A stretch of DNA of 64,000 bases from Candidatus Methylophosphatis haderslevensis (GTDB lineage: Bacteria; Pseudomonadota; Gammaproteobacteria; Burkholderiales; Rhodocyclaceae): positions 124,001 to 188,000 of the forward strand of contig JADJSA010000008.1 of assembly GCA_016711925.1 (NCBI GenBank), in the 5' to 3' direction. The position numbers and the translations under genes are program-made. This document shows positions 62,381-64,000 of this stretch, in pieces. The notes beneath the pieces were generated by a model, which worked only from the letters and a program-made list of their open reading frames with translations, did no database searches and had not been told where the DNA came from. The stretch's first letter is position 1, and each line of letters opens with the position of its first letter.

Positions 62381-64000
62381 TCCTCCGCGTAGACCGGCAG
62401 TGTCAGGCGGAACACGCTGCCACCGCCGGGCCGGTTTTCCGCCCACAGGCGGCCGTCATGAAACTCGACAATCGAGCGGCAGATGTTAAGCCCCATCCCC
62501 ATACCCTGACTCTTGGTCGTGTAGAACGGGGCGAACAGTTTGTCGTTGGCATCCGGCGGCAGGCCGTGGCCGTGATCGCTGACCGCGAGTTCGACCTGGC
62601 GCGTGTCGGCCAGGTGCGCCGAGACGCGCAACTCGCGCCGCTCGGGCAGCGTCGCCTGCATCGCCTCGATACCGTTTTTGACCAGATTGAGCACCACCTG
62701 TTCGATCATGATGCGATCGACGTAGAGCGGCGGCAAGTCCTCCGGTACATCGTTGCCAATGCGCACCGCCGCCTTGCGCGCATCGATCTCGGCGAAACCG
62801 ATCGCGTCCTCGACGATTTCCGCCAGCCGCGCCGGTGCGCGATTCGGTTCGCTCTTCTTCACGAATTCGCGCACGCGGCGGATGATCTTGCCGGCGCGTT
62901 CGGCCTGATGACTCGACTTCTGCATGGCGGCAAGAATGTCCTCGACGCGATAGGCGCCCGATCGCAGCCGATGGACGCAGCCCATGTTGTAGTTGGCGAT
63001 CGCCGACAGCGGCTGGTTCAACTCGTGGGCCAGGCTGGAAGCCATCTCGCCCATGGTGATCAGGCGCGAGGTCTGCTGCAGCCGTTGCTGCTGCTGCAGA
63101 TTGATCTCGTCGATCTGCTTGCGCTCGGTGATGTCGGTGGCGATGGCCATGCGCACCACGCGGCCGTCGACCCAGCGCGTCGCCCGCTCGCGCAGGTGGT
63201 ACCAGCGGCCCGACAGCGGATTCTGCACTTCGCCGTCGAACAGGTCGCGCGGCAGATCGTCGGGCGCCAATTGGCGCGGATCGGTGGCATATTGCGGCTG
63301 TTGCGGCGCCACGCCGGGCGCCACCTGCTCGGCGCGGCGGCCGACCACCTCGAATCCGTAGATCGCCTTGAAGGCGCGGTTGGCGAACAGCACCTCGTCA
63401 CTGTGTGCGTCGGCCACGAACACCGCGGCGTCGAGCCCGTCGAGCACCGCGATGAAGCGCTCCTGCGAAGCCTCCAGCGCGGCACGGGCGCGGCGTGGTT
63501 CGCTGATGTCGTTGATCGCCGCCATCCAGCCCGACTGGCGCCCGCTGGTGTCGATCAGCGGGGAGACGTAGAAGCGGGCATGGAAGCGTTCCCCGTTCTT
63601 GCGCATGACGGGAATCTCGAAGCCGCCGGACGGAATCTGGCCCGACAGGGTCAGCGTCAGGTTGCGCTGGCACAGTTCGAGCTCCTCCGGCGGCCAGTAG
63701 GGAAACGGCGGCGACATGCCGATCAGCTCGGCCGCGGAAAAGCCCATCATGCGGCAGAATGCTGGATTGGCATAGATGATGCGCCCTTCCATGTCGATTG
63801 CGCGCAGGCCGGCGACCAGCGATTCGTCCATCGCCTTGCGGAAGGCCGTCTCCGCGCGCAGCGCCTCTTCATTGGCCCGGCGCTGGGTCACATCGTGGGC
63901 GACGGCGTAGATCAGCCGCTCCTCGGGCACCGGGTTGGCGCTCCAGGACAACCATCGATAGCGGCCGTCGATAGTGCGCAGGCGGTTGTCGAATGCGCAC
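62377..64000 (-). CDS. FixL-type PAS sensor histidine kinase (5' end beyond window)
   Basis: About 541 residues visible; the frame stays open to the window edge, so the N-terminus is missing. Order: end of a PAS fold with PAC-like DGRYRWLSWSANPVP, a second PAS (DMEGRIIYANPAFCRMMGFSAAELIG), a third PAS (VFVADAHSDEVLFANRAFKAIYGF), HisKA with phospho-His in SSLAHELNQPLSAIANY, and HATPase with NLVKNGIEAM, DHGHGL and GMGMGLNICRSI. The HELNQPL form groups it with FixL/DctB-like kinases. A haem-binding FixL signature was not seen in the visible PAS domains, so oxygen sensing is not supported. Confidence 0.93.
   Translation of the reverse strand, partial: CAFDNRLRTIDGRYRWLSWSANPVPEERLIYAVAHDVTQRRANEEALRAETAFRKAMDESLVAGLRAIDMEGRIIYANPAFCRMMGFSAAELIGMSPPFPYWPPEELELCQRNLTLTLSGQIPSGGFEIPVMRKNGERFHARFYVSPLIDTSGRQSGWMAAINDISEPRRARAALEASQERFIAVLDGLDAAVFVADAHSDEVLFANRAFKAIYGFEVVGRRAEQVAPGVAPQQPQYATDPRQLAPDDLPRDLFDGEVQNPLSGRWYHLRERATRWVDGRVVRMAIATDITERKQIDEINLQQQQRLQQTSRLITMGEMASSLAHELNQPLSAIANYNMGCVHRLRSGAYRVEDILAAMQKSSHQAERAGKIIRRVREFVKKSEPNRAPARLAEIVEDAIGFAEIDARKAAVRIGNDVPEDLPPLYVDRIMIEQVVLNLVKNGIEAMQATLPERRELRVSAHLADTRQVELAVSDHGHGLPPDANDKLFAPFYTTKSQGMGMGLNICRSIVEFHDGRLWAENRPGGGSVFRLTLPVYAEE

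Noticed and set aside
62377..64000. Oxygen-sensing haem FixL
   Set aside because: The HELNQPL kinase core resembles FixL but no haem-PAS signature was found in the visible PAS domains.

Overview
The window is a GC-rich bacterial chromosome segment. The housekeeping gene order exbB-exbD-lpxK-Trm112-kdsB-adk, rpsT next to murJ, and argD-argF-argG, together with the protein sequences, point to a betaproteobacterium (Rhodocyclales/Burkholderiales-like). This placement is an inference from synteny and motifs; no database search was possible. No rRNA, tRNA, CRISPR array or prophage was seen.

Layout. 1-2.2 kb: the 3' half of alaS followed by two small exported proteins and a Nudix hydrolase, each joined by a 4-base ATGA overlap. 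2.2-9.2 kb: a phospholipase C-type phosphoesterase, the phosphomannomutase/phosphoglucomutase algC, a PHP-domain protein and a hybrid histidine kinase. 9.8-20.9 kb: a long minus-strand run of envelope and carbohydrate genes: PLD-family lipoprotein, calcineurin-like lipoprotein, alpha/beta-hydrolase lipoprotein, MscS-type channel, pgm and an exported GH13 amylase. 21.4-25.9 kb: an HdeA-like periplasmic protein, a small basic exported protein, an IS110 remnant and a compound IS66 element with a perfect 8-bp target duplication, then a cupin. 26-34.7 kb (minus): phosphoketolase, a small RRM-like protein and a complete RND efflux operon (MFP, RND pump, outer-membrane factor). 35.4-38.5 kb: ldhA, sodB, xseA. 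38.9-46.7 kb (plus): exbB-exbD-lpxK-Trm112-kdsB-adk, then PPi-dependent phosphofructokinase and a proton-pumping pyrophosphatase carrying a C-terminal OmpA-like domain. 47-51.5 kb: small hypothetical, PEBP-family protein, murJ, rpsT, orphan ParA. 51.6-55.1 kb: argD-argF-argG. 55.8-59.6 kb: a decayed ISL3-type element with a passenger gene and several single-base-frameshifted genes. 59.8-64 kb: kup, and a FixJ/FixL-type two-component pair that runs off the window.

How the genes fit together. Phosphoketolase, D-lactate dehydrogenase, pgm/algC, an exported amylase, PPi-PFK and an H+-PPase suggest flexible sugar/glycogen metabolism with a pyrophosphate economy: PPi can either drive glycolysis at the PFK step or be converted to proton motive force. 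The most unusual items are the OmpA-tailed H+-PPase beside pfp, the operon of three lipid/phosphate-ester hydrolase lipoproteins, a compound IS66 unit bounded by two 'right' ends, a dispersed ~75-bp hairpin repeat with covarying stems, mutually exclusive stems in the argF-argG spacer, an inverted pair of perfect DnaA boxes upstream of exbB, and a Tat-exported phospholipase whose best start codon is ATC.

Several genes between 57.9 and 59.6 kb and inside the IS elements are broken by single-base indels. They may be genuine decay around insertion sequences or residual assembly errors; the sequence alone cannot tell.
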